From assembly GCA_011763485.2 (NCBI GenBank), contig JAANSK020244720.1, forward strand, positions 1 through 23,877: a DNA stretch of 23,877 nucleotides. Reading direction: 5' to 3'. Positions 19,610 through 23,877 of the stretch are shown piece after piece. The stretch's first letter is position 1. The number at the start of each line of letters is the position of its first letter. A model generated the notes under the pieces. The model did no database searches. It saw only the letters and a list, made by a program, of their open reading frames with translations, and was not told the DNA's origin. The position numbers were made by a program, and so were the translations under genes. This stretch comes from Isoetes engelmannii (Eukaryota > Streptophyta > Lycopodiopsida > Isoetales > Isoetaceae).

Positions 19610-22188
19610 TTGGCAATTCCTGGCTTTGAAATTGTGGATTCACTTTGGAACCTCATTGGAAATAGCAGAACTGAATGAGGTGGAATAGCGTGCTATGCAA
19701 AGAAAGACATTATAAAATCAGTCACGATTGATAAGAAGGACGAATATACACAGTATATGTGCGAAAATTCATACAAGCAAGACCGATGTATACTTTGCAA
19801 TCATGTATTTTGCACCATTAGATCCGCAATCTGCTACAATATATTCAGAAAAAGGTTTGAATGCTTATGATCCATTTCTTTATTTAGCTTTTGATATCTA
19901 AACTAGCAAAAAAGACCGGTCTTTGTAGTAGGTGATTTGAACAGAAGGATAAGTAATAAGCAAGCTACATTGTTGTCAGGGGAAGGTAATGAATTGTGGT
20001 GAAATGAGATAACAGATGCACAGGATATGTGGCCAAGGACATCCATGGATTGCATTCAAATTAGGATGGAAAGGCATTCCTTACATTATGTGAATCATTT
20101 AATATGATAATCTACAATGGCCTTGCAAAAAATACCCTAGCTCTAGGGTATTTACATGCTGCCAATCCAAAGGGTGTAGCACCGTGGATTTGCTAATTGG
20201 TGAACCCAAAAATTTACAGCTTGTGTCAAAATTTATTGTTGTGGACAGGAATCCAGATTCAGACCATGCACCCGTGTATATTTCCTTGGATGTAAAATGT
20301 GATGAATGTATCCTGCCAGTATTGCCACAATCGAGACTAAAAGTGAGCTATAAATTAGCATCTAAATATGAAGATGTATATATTGGCTCAGAAACTAGAA
20401 AACATAAATTGAAAGATAGTATGGAAAGAAGTATACTTATTCAAATCTGGTTCATGATGTTGCATTCTCTATTTCTGGCTATACAAATCCGCAGAAGAAA
20501 AAGAAACGAGATAATAATTGGTTTGACAAGGAATGCTTTGAGGCAAAGATGACATTTAAGCAAAGTAAAAAGCAGTGAGATTTGAAACATTACAAGAATA
20601 TAGTGAAAAGAAAGAAAAGAGATTGGATGCAAAACCATCAGGAGATGGTAATGGCGGAGAACCCAAAGAGGTTTTTTAACAGGTTCTAGAAACATGCAGA
20701 GATAGATACATATTCAAAAAAAGGATCTTTTTGATCTAGTAAGGGTTTATATCAGCCTACACATGTAGAAGGTTTCTCATTTAATGGTGAGGTATCATTG
20801 CTTTTTACTAGTGCAGATGTTTCTGATGCTCTTCAGAATATGGAAAATGGCCGAGCATGTGACTCAAATGGGCTGCCAATGGAGCTTTTGAAGTGAAGAG
20901 GATCAAAATTACATGAATTCCTTGCCGATCTATGTAGTGATGCGTTGAACAATGGATTTCCTGATGCATGGTGTTTGAACAGGATCATACCTATTCATAA
21001 GGCTGGTAATAAGGAGGATGTGCGGAACTATTGGACCATTTTGGTGAGTAATGTTTTTGCTAAATTAGTTGCCTCAATGCTTGAATGGAAATTGTCCTCA
21101 GTGCTCACAGGCTGATGAGAGTGACAATCAAGCCTTTTGTCACCACTTTAGATCATCTAATCACACTCTGTGTGTTATCAGAAGGCGCGAAGGGTGCTGG
21201 TAGTAAAATATATCTTGTTTTTATAGATCTCACAAAAGCCTTCAATACAGGTTGGAAATGCTACAAGTCCCAGAAGGACTTTGTCATGTAGTTGTGTGCT
21301 TATATGAAAGGATACTTGTAGAACTATCTTTCCCATTTACAGGGTCAATGAAGGTGGAATACTATTGGGGTTAAGCAAGGATGCCCTTGCTCTCCGGCTT
21401 TTTTTGGCTTATTCATAGATGAATTGAAAAATTGGATGACGAGGCTTGCCCAATTGGGAAGGTATATCCTACAACTCTTACTTTTTGCTGATGACTTTGT
21501 GTTAACTTCTAAAACTGCAACTGGGCTACAACAACATTTGAATGTGTTGTGTGCTTTTCGTGAACAAAAATGTATGAGGATAAATCCTGAGAAGTCAAAG
21601 ATAATGGTCTTGGGAGGTCGGGATAACACAATATTTTACTTAGGCGATGTTCCCACTTGAACAGGTGTCGCAGTAAAAGTTTTTGGGAACTGAAGTGACA
21701 AATAACTATAAGCAAACATTGGCAGCTCAGAAATGTGCGTCGAATGGTTTTAGAGCATTCTATAGTATGATGAATCAATGTAAGATAAAAAAATTTGATC
21801 ATTGGCAAATAAGGAAGCTCTTTCTTGGGATACAAGTTAAAACAATGGTTCTTTATGGAAGTCCGGTTTGGGGGCCAAGTTTGTCGGGGTGGAGTGATAT
21901 AGAGAAGGTACAGAAGTTTTTTGATAGGTGAATTGGGAGTTAAAGTCCAAACCCCATATTGTATGATGTTGCCAGAAACAGGAGTATTGTAAAAGATCTA
22001 ACTTTTTAATATAAGACATGGTTCTCACTTTATCATGACTCTTGTATGCATTATTTTCAACATTATCTTGCATTTTCTTTAATGGCTTTCCCAAATATTT
22101 CTGTTATAGGTTTGAAGGCAGCCTTAGCTGTTAAGTGGCACATTGATGGGCTGTTTCTTAAGTCCTTCAAGCGGTTAGGAATTCAATG
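19610..22188 (+). mobile_element. LINE (non-LTR retrotransposon) relic: endonuclease, RT, C-terminal region
   Basis: The order of parts is that of one ORF2, in several phases. Apurinic-type endonuclease comes first: PGFEIVDSLWN near 19615-19655, GGIACYAKKDI at 19680-19710, AIMYFAPLD at 19795-19820, FVVGDLNRRIS near 19920-19955, and STVDLLIGEP then SDHAPVYISLDV at 20175-20295. Reverse transcriptase follows: LNRIIPIHKAGNKEDVRNYW at about 20975-21035, VKQGCPCSPAFFGLFIDEL at 21369-21425, and the active site LLLFADDFVLTS at 21475-21511. A thumb/C-terminal part has VLYGSPVWGPSLSGW near 21850-21890, LGVKVQTPY and LPETG near 21930-21985, then an open stretch to a stop at 22186-22188. Many frameshifts and stops make it dead. 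The clade is uncertain. No poly-A tail or target-site duplication is seen. Confidence 0.93.
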
Positions 22189-22822
22189 AAGCAGCACTAC
22201 AAAGTTTTAGTTTGTATTTCATAGCTAGTCGTCTAAAATATTATGCTTTCATTGACGCGCAACATTAAGATTTAAGCAGCACTTCGAAGAAGTTGTTTTC
22301 AGTAGTTCTGATATTGTCCATCTGTACTTCTACTATTAATAGATTTCTTTTTCTTCTTCGAAATGCATGTTCTATTTACAGACTTGTTATTGTCATTCAA
22401 ATGCTTGTTCAATGTTTGTATAATATGTTTCAAGCAGCTTTATGTTAATACATTGTGAAAACACTCAACGCTTAAGAATACTCTCTTAAAACATTGTTGA
22501 CTTTCATTGACCAAAAATTGACCTTAACTCAAATCCGTATGTGGCACAAACCATAGATTTAACTTCAATGTGTTTTGCATGCTCAAATTCAGATAGTCAC
22601 TTATTATCAGGTTGCAGAAACTTGCACAAATTACATTAACAATTTGGAAATGAGAATGATTAGAATCTACAATGATTGTTCATGAAATAGGAAACTCTTA
22701 CAATGAAAAACTTCCACAAACAATGTATTTCAGAATTAAGAATTAAGAATTAAGAATTAACAATGTATTTCAGACATAAGAATTAAACATTAAGAATGTG
22801 CCATCCCTGCTGCTAATATTAC
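22189..22822. other. AT-rich stretch between the LINE and the Harbinger transposase
   Basis: No gene is recognised. It holds a perfect 10-bp inverted repeat (TTCGAAGAAG at 22283-22292, CTTCTTCGAA at 22353-22362). Part may be the LINE 3' UTR, and part the downstream flank of the Harbinger element. Confidence 0.55.
22733..22760. repeat. (GAATTAA)4 microsatellite
   Basis: Four perfect 7-base units. The array is bracketed by two copies of CAATGTATTTCAG (22721-22733 and 22761-22773), which suggests a local duplication of the flank. Confidence 0.95.
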
Positions 22823-23821
22823 TCAAACTGTATTTCTGCCATCCCTATTTTGATAGATGACATGTCTCATAATGTCACCTTCCTTCTTCATTCTCTTGTT
22901 CATCTGTTCAGTCTCATAGTCATTGACCTCAGGCAAGTCTGCTTCTATAGGCAACATCTGCATATCCAAATCCTCAATTATGCAGAAATTCCAAAGGACA
23001 CATGCTGCATGGATAATCTTGGAAGCCCTACCAACATGGATGAGCAAAGCCTTTAGGATTCTGAACTTCTCTTTCAGTATCCCAAAACCATTCTCCACAC
23101 ATACTCTGCCTTTACAAATCCTCTTGTTAAACTTGCCAAAAGCCCCTGTACCATTTGGGAACGCTTTCATCAAAAACCTTCTGCTTGGATATGCTGAATC
23201 ACCAAGCAACATAGGTGGAATATTAATTGTCACATTGGTGTCAAGGACCTCACGTCTTCGATTAACTTTCTTTCCAGTCATTTGCACAATAGGCTGCTGC
23301 AGAATCTGCTTTGATGCAAGCCTCTTGTAAAGTAGACTCCTCTTGAACTGATTTGAGTCAGGCACAGATCCTGTCCTACTAACACAAACATTCAGAAACG
23401 TTCTGGAATTATCCACAACACCTTGCATCAAACATGAATGCCTCTTATGTCTGCTGTAATAATCATCACAATTGTCTTTCTTCCACGGCTTCCTGTACAA
23501 GAAAATATGAGAATTATCGACAGCACTAAAAATATTAGGCAGACCTGTGGCTTCCTCAAACTGTTTCATGATATCCAACAGTCTCTGGCCCGACGGCAAA
23601 GCTATGAATTTCTTGTAAAGCATAGTTTAAAAAGCAAGAGCTTATGTGACTTTCTTGTTGTATTTCTGAACAGTAGCCTTCTCAACATAAAATCTTTGGC
23701 CTACATGCAGAGGCATCTCACCGTGAGCAAGAAAATATAAGACCATAGCTACTGCCTTCCTAAGATCTACAGGTGGTCTGACTTTCTATCCTGGTCTACT
23801 GTTACTCGATGTGGATGCCAT
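22823..23821 (-). pseudogene. PIF/Harbinger (HARBI1-like) transposase, three in-frame stops
   Basis: A cut-and-paste DNA transposase of the DDE_Tnp_4 type. One reading frame of 333 codons runs from an ATG at 23821 to the stop at 22823. In-frame stops lie at 23786-23788 (TAG), 23642-23644 (TAA) and 23627-23629 (TAA); the rest is open for 266 codons. The catalytic residues are all present, counted from the Met at 23623: Asp36 (IFSAVDNSH), Asp142 (LLGDSAYP), Glu177 (RVCVENGFGILKEKFR). SVPDSNQF at 86-93 also fits the family. The N-terminal part before the stops (VDLRKAVAMVLYFLAHGEMP and VEKATVQKYN) looks like the usual helix-turn-helix region. No terminal inverted repeat, target duplication or Myb-like second ORF is visible; the element may extend past the window. 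It is a young pseudogene, or the N-terminal stops hide an intron. Confidence 0.93.
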
Positions 23822-23877
23822 GTTGTTGATGTTCAATATGCTTGGATGCCATAGATACCCATGATATAAATATATTG

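Noticed and set aside
22283-22362. 10-bp inverted repeat as terminal inverted repeats of a MITE
   Set aside because: The arms are only about 60 bases apart and no target-site duplication flanks them.
1-23877. CRISPR array, operon or prokaryotic defence system
   Set aside because: The DNA is plant nuclear, with spliced genes and plant retroelements. The short repeats are simple tandem duplications without regular spacers.

Overview
The window is nuclear DNA of a land plant. It holds two protein-coding genes that look functional, plus a long tract of decayed transposable elements and repeats. Evidence for a eukaryotic plant nucleus: a ten-exon gene with nine GT-AG introns encoding a plant-type DRG1 GTPase, a pentatricopeptide-repeat (PPR) relic, an LTR followed by the usual plant primer-binding site (TGGTATCAGAGC), and a chromovirus-like Ty3/gypsy pol. 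The wording of the PPR relic (HDQIIKAG-type and LKAC-type motifs) and the LINE type remind me of seed-free plants, most likely a fern. That is an impression, not a proof.

Layout. 1-361: promoter and 5' UTR of DRG1, with a TATA-like box and a GC-rich foldback. 362-6010 (+): DRG1, ten exons, 368 aa, no lesion seen. 6011-7101: DRG1 3' flank with a perfect 10-bp hairpin, then anonymous AT-rich DNA. 7102-7758 (-): an intronless, divergent acireductone dioxygenase (methionine salvage) with an 11-residue tandem duplication near its C-terminus and its own TATA box. 7870-12900: accessory DNA made of duplicated blocks: a ~0.4 kb repeat pair, a ~0.14 kb repeat pair, a relic frame with a 34-codon tandem repeat, and 158-bp, ~190-bp, 34-bp and 36-bp tandem duplications. 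12950-15906 (+): a possible heat-shock element, an unrecognised gag-position reading frame, then protease, reverse transcriptase and the start of RNase H of a Ty3/gypsy element, all broken by stops and frameshifts. 15912-17060 (-): a PPR pseudogene joined directly to the gypsy fragment. 17784-19368 (+): a 5' LTR of about 1.57 kb with its primer-binding site. About 19610-22188 (+): a LINE relic with endonuclease, reverse transcriptase and C-terminal region. 22823-23821 (-): a PIF/Harbinger transposase with an intact DDE core and three in-frame stops in its N-terminal part.

DRG1 (translation-associated GTPase) and the dioxygenase (methionine recycling) are both housekeeping-type genes. They converge towards a common 1.1 kb spacer, and nothing in the sequence links their functions. 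I do not see a coordinated novel system. The most interesting points are the heat-shock-type site ahead of the retroelement, the unrecognised gag-position frame, the modified intronless dioxygenase, and the almost intact Harbinger transposase.
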